Below, one piece after another: positions 26,344 through 35,868 of a DNA stretch of 54,638 bases (positions within the stretch are counted from its first letter, which is position 1; the number at the start of each line of letters is the position of its first letter). Both the position numbers and the translations under genes were made by a program. This DNA is from Streptomyces gelaticus (lineage in GTDB: Bacteria > Actinomycetota > Actinomycetes > Streptomycetales > Streptomycetaceae), in contig NZ_BMTF01000032.1 of the NCBI RefSeq assembly GCF_014649535.1, forward strand, positions 15,829 to 70,466, given 5' to 3'. A model generated the notes under the pieces. The model was not told the origin of the DNA. It searched no databases and worked only from the letters and a program-made list of their open reading frames with translations.

Positions 26344-27478
26344 CCATCCGCTGGATCTGATTGGTGCCCTCGACGATCTGCAGCACCTTGGCCTCGCGCA
26401 TCAGCCGCTCGACCGGGAAGTCGAGGGTGTAGCCGTATCCGCCGAGCACCTGGACGGCGTCGACGGTGACCCGCATGGCCGTGTCCGTGCAGAACAGCTT
26501 GGCCATGGCCGCCTGGCGCGAGAAGGGCTTGCCCTCGTCGCGGAGCCGGGCCGCCTCCAGGTAGAGCGCGCGGCCCGCCTCGATCTGGGTGGCCATGTCG
26601 GCGAGCATGAAGCGCAGACCCTGGAAGTCCGCGATGGGGCGGCCGAATTGCTGCCGTCCGGCGGCGTAGCCGACGGCCTCGCTCAGGGCGGCCTGGGCGA
26701 CGCCGATCGCGCAGGCGGCGATGCCCAGCCGCCCCGAGTCGAGTGCGGACAGGGCGATCGCGAAGCCCTGGCCCTCGTCGCCGATCCGGCGTGCGTCGGA
26801 CACCCGTACGCCGTCGAAGTTCAGCTGGGCGGTGGGCGAGCCCTTCATGCCCATCTTCTTCTCGGGGGCTGCCGCGCTGAGCCCCGCGGCGTCACCGGGT
26901 ACCAGGAACGCGGTGATGCCGCGGGCGCCCTCGGCCCCGGTGCGGGCCAGGACCGTGTAGAAGTCGGCGATGCCGCCGTGGGTGATCCACGCCTTGGTGC
27001 CGGTGATGACCCAGTCGTCGCCGTCCCGTACGGCCTTCGTACGGAGCGAGGCGGCATCGGAGCCCGCGGCGGGCTCCGAGAGGCAGTAGGCGCCCAGCAG
27101 GCCGCCTCCCAGCATCGCCGGGAGGTGTTCCGCCCGCTGCTCCTTGGTGCCGTATCCGGCGACCGCGTGGCAGGCGAGGGAATGGACGCTGACACCGAGG
27201 CCGACGGTGAGCCGGGCGGCCGCGAGCTCTTCGAGCACCTGGAGGTAGACCTCGTACGGCTGGTCGCCACCGCCGTACGCGGAGTCGTAGGGCAGTCCGA
27301 GCAGTCCGGAGTCGGAGAGCAGCGTGAAGACTTCGCGCGGGAACCGGCCCGCTTCCTCCTCCTCGGCCGCCCCGGGCGCGATCTCTCGCTGGGCGATGTC
27401 GCGGACGAGCGCGACGAGTTGCCTGGACTCCTCGGTGGGCAGACGGCGTTCCACCCATTGCGAAGCACGGTCGGTCAT
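26306..27478 (-). CDS. Acyl-CoA dehydrogenase
   Basis: The product is 390 aa, standard for the family. These FAD enzymes introduce the alpha,beta double bond in acyl-CoA thioesters, with electrons going to ETF. Visible landmarks are AYCLSEPAAGSDAASL (FAD/substrate loop), WITGTKAWITHGG, the FAD-binding GRQQFGRPIADFQ, and QIVEGTNQIQRMVIAR, which carries the catalytic-base Glu position. The ATG at 27478 follows GGGAGGAG. The chain-length preference cannot be read. It stands alone, divergent from the chitinase gene. Confidence 0.95.
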   Translation of the reverse strand: MTDRASQWVERRLPTEESRQLVALVRDIAQREIAPGAAEEEEAGRFPREVFTLLSDSGLLGLPYDSAYGGGDQPYEVYLQVLEELAAARLTVGLGVSVHSLACHAVAGYGTKEQRAEHLPAMLGGGLLGAYCLSEPAAGSDAASLRTKAVRDGDDWVITGTKAWITHGGIADFYTVLARTGAEGARGITAFLVPGDAAGLSAAAPEKKMGMKGSPTAQLNFDGVRVSDARRIGDEGQGFAIALSALDSGRLGIAACAIGVAQAALSEAVGYAAGRQQFGRPIADFQGLRFMLADMATQIEAGRALYLEAARLRDEGKPFSRQAAMAKLFCTDTAMRVTVDAVQVLGGYGYTLDFPVERLMREAKVLQIVEGTNQIQRMVIARHLAGPETR

Positions 27479-27850
27479 GACGGCGCTCTCCTCCCTGTCG
27501 GGCGTTGCGGCGGTCGCGCGCGAGGGGTGTGGGCGGCGCCGCCGGGAACTTCCGGGCGGCGCCCGGAAAAGCACTGCTGCCAGCCGGCGCCGGCCCCCTC
27601 GGATTACGAGAGCTGCTGGCCAGCGGCTGTGGCGGCTTGAGTATGCCCGATCGGACGATATCCGTCACGGGGTGACCGGGCGACTCGGCACCGAACGGAA
27701 CGATCACCGGAGCTGGTCCGAACCATTGACCTGACTGGTCTAGTCCATCTACGGTTCCCAGCGGAACGGCCTTTTCGCGTTCATGTCAAATGTACGCGAA
27801 CGGTCGACCCACTCGCCCCCACCGAGTTCCCTCCCCCACGAGGAGACAAG
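27479..27850. other. Divergent intergenic region (dehydrogenase / chitinase)
   Basis: This region of 372 bases contains the chitinase promoter and operator (27712-27755). Further left is a short inverted repeat, GTCAC-GGG-GTGAC (27664-27676). No additional gene is supported. Confidence 0.6.
27712..27755 (+). promoter_or_regulatory. Chitinase promoter with DasR-like (dre) operators
   Basis: ACTGGTCTAGTCCATC (27734-27749) matches 13 of 16 bases of the DasR consensus ACTGGTCTAGACCAGT. It lies exactly between a -35 TTGACC (27726-27731) and a -10 TACGGT (27750-27755). A weaker copy (11 of 16) starts 22 bp, two helical turns, upstream at 27712. This predicts repression by DasR and induction by chitin or GlcNAc-derived signals. 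Confidence 0.82.
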
Positions 27851-29125
<1,275 letters not shown>

Positions 29126-29158
29126 GGACCGCCCGCCCCCCGTAACACCGCTTCGAGG

Positions 29159-29191
29159 CCGCACGGCCGGGCGATCCGCCCGGCCGTGCGG
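29159..29191 (+). terminator. Chitinase terminator
   Basis: A perfect 15-bp GC-rich stem (29159-29173 and 29177-29191) with a 3-base loop is followed by TGTTT, like a rho-independent terminator. Confidence 0.88.
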
Positions 29192-29211
29192 TGTTTCACC
29201 GGGAGTGCCAT

Positions 29212-29250
29212 GTTGCATGATCATGCGAAGTGATGCATAGTCTTGCCATG
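29212..29250 (+). promoter_or_regulatory. Two ARG boxes (ArgR operator) overlapping the argG start
   Basis: The first box (29212-29229) contains the perfect palindrome GCATGATCATGC. After 3 bases comes a second box (29233-29250), ATGCATAGTCTTGCCATG, which runs into the argG start codon. The 18-3-18 arrangement is the known ArgR binding pattern, so arginine should repress argG. Confidence 0.75.
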
Positions 29251-30696
29251 TCCAAAGTCCTCACCTCCCTCCCCGCCGGCGAGCGCGTCGGCATCGCCTT
29301 CTCCGGCGGGCTCGACACCTCCGTAGCCGTCGCCTGGATGCGTGACAAGGGCGCCGTCCCCTGCACGTACACCGCCGACATCGGCCAGTACGACGAGCCC
29401 GACATCGCGTCCGTGCCCGGCCGTGCCTCCGCGTACGGCGCCGAGATCACCCGGCTCGTCGACTGCCGTGCGGCGCTGGTCGAGGAGGGGCTGGCCGCGC
29501 TCGCCTGCGGCGCGTTCCACATCAGGTCGGGCGGGCGCCCGTACTTCAACACCACGCCGCTGGGACGTGCCGTGACCGGCACACTGCTGGTGCGGGCGAT
29601 GCTCGAGGACGGGGTGCAGATCTGGGGCGACGGCTCCACGTTCAAGGGCAACGACATCGAGCGGTTCTACCGGTACGGGCTGCTCGCCAACCCCCACCTG
29701 CGGATCTACAAGCCCTGGCTGGACGCGGACTTCGTCACGGAGCTCGGCGGCCGCAAGGAGATGTCCGAGTGGCTGCTCGCGCACGGGCTGCCGTACCGGG
29801 ACTCGACGGAGAAGGCGTACTCCACGGACGCCAACATCTGGGGCGCCACCCACGAGGCCAAGACCCTGGAGCACCTGGACACCGGCGTCGAGACGGTCGA
29901 ACCGATCATGGGTGTGCGGTTCTGGGACCCGTCGGTGGAGATCGCCACGGAGGACGTGACGATCGGCTTCGACCAGGGCCGCCCCGTCACCGTCAACGGC
30001 AAGGAGTTTGCCTCCCCCGTCGACCTCGTGATGGAGGCCAACGCGATCGGCGGCCGCCATGGCCTGGGTATGTCCGACCAGATCGAGAACCGGATCATCG
30101 AGGCCAAGAGCCGCGGCATCTACGAGGCGCCCGGCATGGCGCTGCTGCACATCGCCTACGAGCGCCTGGTCAACGCGATCCACAACGAAGACACCCTGGC
30201 CGCCTACCACAACGAGGGCCGGCGGCTCGGCCGGCTGATGTACGAGGGCCGCTGGCTGGACCCGCAGGCGCTGATGATCCGTGAGTCGCTCCAGCGCTGG
30301 GTCGGCGCGGCCGTCACCGGAGAGGTGACGCTGCGGCTGCGGCGCGGCGAGGACTACTCGATCCTCGACACCACGGGCCCGGCGTTCAGCTACCACCCGG
30401 ACAAGCTCTCCATGGAGCGCACCGAGGACTCGGCGTTCGGCCCGGTGGACCGGATCGGCCAGCTCACCATGCGGAACCTGGACATCGCCGACTCGCGGGC
30501 GCGGCTTGAGCAGTACGCGGGCCTGGGCCTGGTCGGCACCGGCCACCCGACGCCGATCGGCGCCGCGCAGGCCGCCTCGACCGGCCTGATCGGCGCGATG
30601 GACCGGGGCGGCGCGCAGGCGATCGCCTCGCGCGGCGAGGCCACGGACGAGGAGACGATGCTGGACCGCGCCGCGATGGAGTCCGGCACGGACTGA
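29248..30696 (+). CDS. argG: Argininosuccinate synthase
   Basis: The product is 482 aa. It joins citrulline and aspartate with ATP hydrolysis, the seventh step of arginine synthesis, in the cytoplasm. The PP-loop IAFSGGLDTSVAVAW is at residues about 16-30. Other conserved stretches are TADIGQYDEPD, GDGSTFKGNDIERF and STDANIWGATHEAK. The length fits the longer, E. coli-like class of ArgG rather than the roughly 400-aa class. The ATG at 29248 gives the standard N-terminus, though two upstream codons (29230, 29233) could also initiate. The gene stands alone, with ARG boxes upstream and a perfect 19-bp stem-loop after it. Confidence 0.97.
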   Translation: MSKVLTSLPAGERVGIAFSGGLDTSVAVAWMRDKGAVPCTYTADIGQYDEPDIASVPGRASAYGAEITRLVDCRAALVEEGLAALACGAFHIRSGGRPYFNTTPLGRAVTGTLLVRAMLEDGVQIWGDGSTFKGNDIERFYRYGLLANPHLRIYKPWLDADFVTELGGRKEMSEWLLAHGLPYRDSTEKAYSTDANIWGATHEAKTLEHLDTGVETVEPIMGVRFWDPSVEIATEDVTIGFDQGRPVTVNGKEFASPVDLVMEANAIGGRHGLGMSDQIENRIIEAKSRGIYEAPGMALLHIAYERLVNAIHNEDTLAAYHNEGRRLGRLMYEGRWLDPQALMIRESLQRWVGAAVTGEVTLRLRRGEDYSILDTTGPAFSYHPDKLSMERTEDSAFGPVDRIGQLTMRNLDIADSRARLEQYAGLGLVGTGHPTPIGAAQAASTGLIGAMDRGGAQAIASRGEATDEETMLDRAAMESGTD

Positions 30697-30721
30697 GACC
30701 GGCCACCGGTCGTACGCACCG

Positions 30722-30765
30722 GGCAGCGGGCCCCGGCGGATTCGGTTCCGCCGGGGCCCGCTGCC
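30722..30765 (+). terminator. argG terminator
   Basis: A perfect 19-bp stem (30722-30740 and 30747-30765) with a 6-base loop containing TTCGG lies about 25 bases after the argG stop. Confidence 0.85.
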
Positions 30766-30839
30766 GTGCGGCGGTGCCCGCGGCGGCGGACGTCAGCGGG
30801 CTCCTCATGCCATGTTCCGGCTGGGCGGAAGCGGCCTCG

Positions 30840-30872
30840 GCGTCACCGGCGGTTCATCCGCCGCTGGTGAGG
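30840..30872 (+). promoter_or_regulatory. Possible PHO box before the alkaline phosphatase
   Basis: Two adjacent 11-base units, GCGTCACCGGC and GGTTCATCCGC, share TCA at the same position, as in Streptomyces PhoP direct repeats (GTTCA core). The same bases can also form a small hairpin, CGGCGG-TTCAT-CCGCCG. Only two units are recognisable. Confidence 0.4.
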
Positions 30873-30916
30873 TGATCCTCGTCGGTGCTCCGGCCGACCG
30901 GATCAAGGAGATCTCC

Positions 30917-32290
30917 ATGCCCAGACAGCGCCTGTCCCGCAGTCACCTGACGGCCACCGGTGCGGTCCTCGTCGCCGCCGCCACCGCCGCGGTCGCCCTC
31001 ACGGCGACGGCCGGTGCGTCCGGCACGAAGGAACACGCCAAGGACGCCGTCAAGGGCGGCAGGGCGAAGAACGTCATCCTGCTCATCGGTGACGGCATGG
31101 GCGACTCGGAGATCACCCTCGCCCGCGACTACACCGTGGGCGCGGCCGGCCGCCTGAACATGGACAGGTTCCCGCTGACCGGCGCGTACACGACCTACGC
31201 GGTGCACGCCGACGGCACGCCGGACTACGTCACCGACTCCGCGGCCAGCGGCACCGGCTGGGCGACCGGCGTGAAGACCGTCAACGGGCGGATCTCCAAG
31301 ACGCCGGGCACCGACAAGGCCGTGCCGACCATTCTGGAGCTGGCGCAGAAGGGCGGCTACGCGACCGGTTCGGTGACCACCGCCGAGCTGACCGACGCCA
31401 CGCCGGCCGTCCTCGCCTCGCACGCCACCGACCGCTCCTGCCAGGGCCCCGCCGACATGGCCAAGTGCCCCACCGACACCATCGCCAAGGGCGGCCCCGG
31501 CTCCATCGCCGAGCAGAGCGTCAATCACAAGGTCGATGTGCTCCTCGGCGGCGGCAAGCAGCGCTTCGATCAGAAGGTGACCGAGGGCAAGTACCAGGGC
31601 CTGACCGTCACCGAGCAGGCGCGGAAGCTGGGCTACCAGGTCGTCACCGACGGCGCCTCCCTGAAGACGGTCAAGGCCGGCAAGCCGGTGCTCGGCCTCT
31701 TCGCGCCCGGCAACGTCCCCACCGAGTGGACCGGCAAGGCCGCCGCGGTCGGCGGGACCGATCCGCAGCGCTGCGTCACCTCCAATCCGAACCGGCCCGC
31801 CGACACCCCGGACCTCGCCGACCAGACCGCCAGGGCCATCCAGCTCCTGGAGGCGAAGCAGAAGCGGAACCACAGCGAGAAGGGCTTCTTCCTCCAGGTC
31901 GAGGGTGCCTCGATCGACAAGCAGGACCACGCGGCCGACCCGTGCGGCCAGATCGGCGAGACCGCGGCGTTCGACCGCGCGGTGAAGACGGCCCGCGCGT
32001 ACGCCGCCAAGCACCCCGACACCCTCGTCGTCACCACCGCCGACCACGGCCACAGCAGCCAGATCGTGCCTCTGGAGGCCCAGCCGCCCGGCCTGAGCTC
32101 CACGCTCGTCACCGACGAGGGCCAGCAGATCAAGGTCAACTACTCGACCAACACGCCCGGCCAGTCGCAGGAGCACACCGGCACCGAGGTCCGGATCGCG
32201 GCGCAGGGCCCGCAGGCCTACCGCGTCCTGGGTGTCACCGACCAGACCGACCTGTTCACCACCATCCGCGAGGCGCTCCGGGTGCACTGA
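30917..32290 (+). CDS. Secreted alkaline phosphatase (PhoA family)
   Basis: The product is 457 aa. The signal peptide (basic MPRQRLSRSH, then a hydrophobic Ala/Val stretch) ends near ATAGASG (about residue 35). The mature enzyme has the metal-binding NVILLIGDGMGDSE and the catalytic serine motif YVTDSAASGTGWATG, then EGASIDKQDHAADP and TTADHGHSS for the metal ligands. It releases phosphate from organic monoesters outside the cell. The ATG at 30917 follows AAGGAG. PhoP control is plausible from the upstream repeat. A 21-bp terminator lies between it and the convergent methyltransferase gene. Confidence 0.95.
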   Translation: MPRQRLSRSHLTATGAVLVAAATAAVALTATAGASGTKEHAKDAVKGGRAKNVILLIGDGMGDSEITLARDYTVGAAGRLNMDRFPLTGAYTTYAVHADGTPDYVTDSAASGTGWATGVKTVNGRISKTPGTDKAVPTILELAQKGGYATGSVTTAELTDATPAVLASHATDRSCQGPADMAKCPTDTIAKGGPGSIAEQSVNHKVDVLLGGGKQRFDQKVTEGKYQGLTVTEQARKLGYQVVTDGASLKTVKAGKPVLGLFAPGNVPTEWTGKAAAVGGTDPQRCVTSNPNRPADTPDLADQTARAIQLLEAKQKRNHSEKGFFLQVEGASIDKQDHAADPCGQIGETAAFDRAVKTARAYAAKHPDTLVVTTADHGHSSQIVPLEAQPPGLSSTLVTDEGQQIKVNYSTNTPGQSQEHTGTEVRIAAQGPQAYRVLGVTDQTDLFTTIREALRVH

Positions 32291-32304
32291 CCGCCCCGGT
32301 GACC

Positions 32305-32355
32305 GGCCCCTGGTCCCGTCCGGCACGAGCGGCCTGCCGGACGGGACCAGGGGCC
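32305..32355. terminator. Long bidirectional terminator
   Basis: Perfectly complementary 21-base arms (32305-32325 and 32335-32355) with a 9-base loop lie between the convergent alkaline phosphatase and methyltransferase genes. Confidence 0.87.
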
Positions 32356-32364
32356 TGCTCATGC

Positions 32365-33231
32365 TCAGTGCCGGCCGTCCGCAGCATCCGGGCGGGACGC
32401 GTAGTACAGGGTGTGGAAGCGGCCGGCCTGTTCGTGTCCGGCGGGGTCGTGGCCCGCCGCTCGCGCCGCCGCAATGGCGTACCGCTGTTCGCGGGGGTCG
32501 GCGAAGAGCCGCTGCGTGTAGGTGCGGGAGGAATCGAGGACGGTGCGCAGCCCGTGTGCGGCCAGCGCCCGCTCGATGGGGCCGTAGGAGACGGTCCGCA
32601 GTACGAACGCACTGACCCACAGGGGGCGTCGGGCCTGTTCCAGCAGGGCGGTGAAGGTCCGTGCCGTGATGTAGCTGCCGCCACCGGTCAGGGTGATGAG
32701 GCCCGCCTCCGCGAGCGCGCGGCTCAGCCCGGGGCCGGGCGGGCGCTGCTCCAGGTTGTCGGTGAAGGCCGAGTCCAGCAGGCCCACCGCGTGCGCGTAC
32801 GCCACGGCGGGTGCCGCGATGTCCAGGCCGATCACGGGGACGGCGTCGGGTCGGCGGCGTCCGGCGTAGAACTCCTTGTCCCAGGCAGTGAGTTCGGCCG
32901 TCGTCATGGCTTGTGCGGCAGGTGAGGTGTACCGCTCGTACATCTCCGCCAGGGTCACATCGTGATTGAGCAGCGCGGCGTTGATGCCGTACGAGCAGCA
33001 CAGGTCCAGCACCGCCGGGGTGCCGGGGCGGCCGTCGTCGAAGGCGGCCCGTTCGGCCATGGCCTGCCGGAAGACGGGCTGGGCATGGGCCGGGATCTCG
33101 TATTCCAGCGGAGCCAGCCGGGTGAAGTACGCACGCGGATCCGGCCGGTCGTAGATGTCGTCGAACCGCGCCTTGCCGCCGCCCGCCGAGCCTGCGGAGC
33201 CCGTGGAACCCTTGGAGTCTGATGCCGTCAT
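32365..33231 (-). CDS. SAM-dependent methyltransferase-like protein
   Basis: The product is 288 aa. After a Gly/Ser-rich N-terminus of about 20 residues comes a Rossmann-type core with motif I at AVLDLCCSYGINAALL (about residue 80) and a motif II/III-like VPVIGLDIAAPAVAYAHAVG. The C-terminal half has LITLTGGGSYITARTFTALL. The acceptor cannot be predicted, and motif I is atypical (CCSYG in place of GxGxG). The ATG at 33231 has GAGGAGGAG upstream. It stands alone next to a decayed integrase, so horizontal origin is possible, although its base composition looks normal. Confidence 0.75.
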   Translation of the reverse strand: MTASDSKGSTGSAGSAGGGKARFDDIYDRPDPRAYFTRLAPLEYEIPAHAQPVFRQAMAERAAFDDGRPGTPAVLDLCCSYGINAALLNHDVTLAEMYERYTSPAAQAMTTAELTAWDKEFYAGRRRPDAVPVIGLDIAAPAVAYAHAVGLLDSAFTDNLEQRPPGPGLSRALAEAGLITLTGGGSYITARTFTALLEQARRPLWVSAFVLRTVSYGPIERALAAHGLRTVLDSSRTYTQRLFADPREQRYAIAAARAAGHDPAGHEQAGRFHTLYYASRPDAADGRH

Positions 33232-33464
33232 GCCGTACTCCTCCTCACGGATCGCTTCTGCACCTCTTGTTCCCATCGTCCGGGGCCTGGTGTGCGTCGG
33301 CATGTACGCACGCGGGGCGCACCGGCGCAGCCACCTCCGTGGTGGCCGGTATGCGCCCCCGCTCGGGTTGTGGCGGGCGACGCGGTGATCCCCGATGGAT
33401 CTTCAGTACTCGGCGATTCGAAACTCGGGCTGCCCGTACGGGGTCCGCACGGCTCGCGACGCAA

Positions 33465-33640
33465 ATGGACCACCGCGACCTTGACGAGCGGCGTGTCCTT
33501 TCCCCAGTGTCGCGCAGGCTCGGGCATCGCTCGATCAAGGTCACGGTGGTCGAGTACGGCCACCTCACCCAGGACGGCCGGCAACGCCGCCGTCAGGCGG
33601 TCGGGGCGGCCATGGCGCCGCACATGCTCACAGCAGGCCG
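33465..33640 (+). pseudogene. C-terminal remnant of a tyrosine recombinase (phage-type integrase)
   Basis: The + strand frame covering this stretch reads VSRRLGHRSIKVTVVEYGHL and then TQDGRQRRRQAV. That is the C-terminal box of tyrosine recombinases (LGHxSIxVTxxxYGHL), including the catalytic His and the nucleophilic Tyr. No start, N-terminus or earlier catalytic box (RHT) precedes it, so only about 45 residues survive. The flanks are otherwise gene-free (33232-33627). It is probably the scar of an integrated plasmid or phage that was lost. The boundaries are approximate. Confidence 0.72.
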
Positions 33641-34989
33641 AACGACTTCAGCACCCGGCGCTGAACCGGTGTCGGCCGGGCGGGCCAGTAGAGGTAGCAG
33701 ACCCCGCCCGTACCGCTTCTGACCTTGCCGTTCGCGTCGTAGCGCTTGGTGCGGAGCCAGATGTTCTCCCACTCCCGGCGCTTGTAGACCCGGCGCACGG
33801 CCTCGTTGCTCGGCGAGGCCGGGTCGTTCGCGATCACGTCGCCGTCGGCGGTGAAGCCGATCACGGTCATCAGGTGGCCGGAGGTCCCGTATCCCGCGCC
33901 GGTCAGCTCCTCCTTGAGGAAGGACTGCGACGTTATGACCGGGATGCCCGCGCGGATCAGCGTCTCCAGATCCGTGAGCGAGTTCAGCCGGGTCACCACC
34001 GCGCTCATCTCGTCGTACGTCGCGGCGTACGCTGCGTTGAACGGCCAGTTGCCACAGCCCTCGTACTGGTAGTCGTAGGTGAACCGGGCGGCATGGCAGA
34101 CCTGTGGGTCGGCCAGACCGGGCTTGACCCAGGCGAGGTCCTCGGCGGTGGGCCGGCGCCCCCAGTACTCGATGATCATCTGTGAGGAGGTGGGGCTGCA
34201 CCATGCCTCGCCGCCGTTGTCGTACTCGGGGTACTCGCCCGCGTGGATGTTCTGCGAGTAGCGCGGCACCAGCAGCTCGCGGGCGAGGCCGGGGGTGCTG
34301 GCCGGCACGGTGAAGCGGTCCGGGATGTCGGAGGCCATCGCGCCGAGCCGCCGGACGGTGGGAGTCAGCCGGGTGCCCGGGGTGCGGTGGAGGGTGAGCC
34401 GCAGCCGGTAGGAGGCCAGTCGCAGTCCGCTCGCCGGATCGTCCACCGAGAAGGTGTCGGTCCAGACGGAGCTCCTGCCGTCGGTCTGGCCGTCGACGGA
34501 GGTACGGCGGATGTCGCCGTCACCGGCGGCCCAGCGGCCCATCACGTACCAGGGCGTCGAGGTGCCGTCCGAGTAGCCGCCCTGGAGCTCGATCTGGATC
34601 CAGGTGCCCGCCGGGGTGTCCGCGTTCCAGGAGGCGATCACCTCGGTCGCCGGGACGGTGGATCGGTGGACCGGCGAGGTCCAGGTCGCGTACTCCCAGG
34701 TGGCGGTGGTGCCGGTGTGCGGATCGGTGTAGTCGGTGCGCCCCTCGGCGTGACCGATCACCAGGCCTGGGCGGCGGCCCGCGACGACCCGCGTCCCGGC
34801 GCCGGAGCCGGCGCGCCAGTCGGTGTAGGTGTGCCAGGAGCTGTTGTCCACGGCGGGGCCCGCCGTGGAGGACGGGTGGGAGGGCGCGGCGGCGGTCGCG
34901 GGGCCGGCGGACGACGACACCGCACCGGCGGTGGCCGCTGCCGCGAGTGCGGCAGTCAGCACGGTTCTGCGTGAGGTCGGTCGGTTCAT
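33628..34989 (-). CDS. Tat-exported C39-like cysteine peptidase
   Basis: The product is 453 aa. The N-terminus MNRPTSRRTVLTAA is a twin-arginine signal with an Ala-rich core ending near ATAAAP. Residues about 60-240 form a beta-rich domain. The C-terminal part is a C39-like (papain-fold) domain with catalytic Cys in GGEAWCSPTSSQM, His in GTSGHLMTVIGF and the Asn/Asp in NDPASPS. It probably cleaves an extracellular peptide or cell-wall-linked substrate. The ATG at 34989 follows GGGGGTC. It is divergent from a kinase-like gene across a 176-bp region that contains a perfect 12-bp palindrome (35099-35110). Confidence 0.85.
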   Translation of the reverse strand: MNRPTSRRTVLTAALAAAATAGAVSSSAGPATAAAPSHPSSTAGPAVDNSSWHTYTDWRAGSGAGTRVVAGRRPGLVIGHAEGRTDYTDPHTGTTATWEYATWTSPVHRSTVPATEVIASWNADTPAGTWIQIELQGGYSDGTSTPWYVMGRWAAGDGDIRRTSVDGQTDGRSSVWTDTFSVDDPASGLRLASYRLRLTLHRTPGTRLTPTVRRLGAMASDIPDRFTVPASTPGLARELLVPRYSQNIHAGEYPEYDNGGEAWCSPTSSQMIIEYWGRRPTAEDLAWVKPGLADPQVCHAARFTYDYQYEGCGNWPFNAAYAATYDEMSAVVTRLNSLTDLETLIRAGIPVITSQSFLKEELTGAGYGTSGHLMTVIGFTADGDVIANDPASPSNEAVRRVYKRREWENIWLRTKRYDANGKVRSGTGGVCYLYWPARPTPVQRRVLKSFGLL

Positions 34990-35098
34990 GGGCGAGACCC
35001 CCGGTCGTAAGCGGAATGAGGCTTGCAGGTGCACGACAGTGCGCCAACTATTGCGGGTCGTGGCCGGATCCGGCCAGCGATTCGACTCGCGCCGGTAA

Positions 35099-35120
35099 AC
35101 CAATATTGGTCTGGTCCACT
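35099..35120. promoter_or_regulatory. Palindrome in a divergent promoter region
   Basis: ACCAATATTGGT (35099-35110) is a perfect palindrome, and TGGTCTGGTCCA overlaps it. It lies between the C39-like peptidase and the kinase-like gene and could be an operator. A DasR-type match here is only partial (12 of 16). Confidence 0.35.
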
Positions 35121-35165
35121 GGCGTGACCTGCGGCTGCTCCGGCACGGCTCGTAGGCTGATGGGC

Positions 35166-35795
35166 ATGAACGAGCTCTCACCCCTCGCCGCGCGGCTGCA
35201 TACCCTGCCGCCTTCCTGCGGGCCGGTGCGGCTGATCGCCGTCGACGGCCACGCGGGGTCGGGGAAGAGCACCTTCACCGGCCGCCTGGCCACGGCGCTC
35301 GGCGACGCCCCGGTCCTGCATCTGGACGACATGGCCACCCATGAGTCCTTCTTCACCTGGGTGGACCGGCTGCGCGAGCAGGTGCTCGGGCCGCTGGAGC
35401 GCGGCGAGTGCGCGCGGTACGCGCCGTACGACTGGACCGCCCGGAGCTTCGGCGCGCCGCGCGCCCTGGAGCCCGCGCCGGTGGTTCTGATCGAGGGGGT
35501 CGGGGCCGGCCGTCGGGCGCTGCGGCCCGCGCTGGCCCGGCTGTTGTGGATGGACCTCACCGCCGCGGAGTCCTGGGAGCGCGGCCGGCGCAGGGACGGG
35601 CCGGCACTCTCGGGCTTCTGGGACGGGTGGACGGCGGCCGAGGCGGAGCACTTCTCGGCCGATCCTTCGCGTCCCCACGCGGACACCCTGGTAACGCAGT
35701 TGCCGGTGGGCTACGCGTTGCTGAAGGGCCCGACAACGACAGCAGGAACGAACCATTCCGTCACCGAACGTGAGCACTTCGCGCCGTCGTCCTGA
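35166..35795 (+). CDS. Uridine kinase-like P-loop protein
   Basis: The product is 209 aa. The Walker A motif AVDGHAGSGKST is near residue 33. LHLDDMATHESFFTW follows, like the nucleoside-kinase DD motif, and then LIEGVGAGRRALRP, as in uridine kinases. The C-terminus is short and ends in a low-complexity tail. It may phosphorylate a nucleoside or a related small molecule, but sequence alone does not fix the substrate. ATG at 35166; an in-frame ATG two codons earlier (35160) is equally possible because the ribosome site is weak. Confidence 0.8.
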   Translation: MNELSPLAARLHTLPPSCGPVRLIAVDGHAGSGKSTFTGRLATALGDAPVLHLDDMATHESFFTWVDRLREQVLGPLERGECARYAPYDWTARSFGAPRALEPAPVVLIEGVGAGRRALRPALARLLWMDLTAAESWERGRRRDGPALSGFWDGWTAAEAEHFSADPSRPHADTLVTQLPVGYALLKGPTTTAGTNHSVTEREHFAPSS

Positions 35796-35832
35796 ATGGT
35801 GAGAAATCCCCCCGGAAGTACCTCAACTCCGC

Positions 35833-35862
35833 TTGACCCAGGAGCGGTACAGGTCTTACGTT
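35833..35862 (+). promoter_or_regulatory. Vegetative-type promoter of the small RNA candidate
   Basis: TTGACC (35833-35838) and TACGTT (35857-35862) are separated by 18 bases, a good -35/-10 pair, with transcription expected to start near 35869. No coding start lies close downstream. Confidence 0.55.
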
Positions 35863-35868
35863 CTCAAT

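Noticed and set aside
33400..33430. tRNA T-loop-like word GATTCGAAAC near the integrase remnant (possible att site)
   Set aside because: No acceptor, D or anticodon arms can be folded around it.
35105..35120. Second DasR site before the kinase-like gene
   Set aside because: Only 12 of 16 bases match, the centre is wrong, and neither neighbour is a chitin gene.
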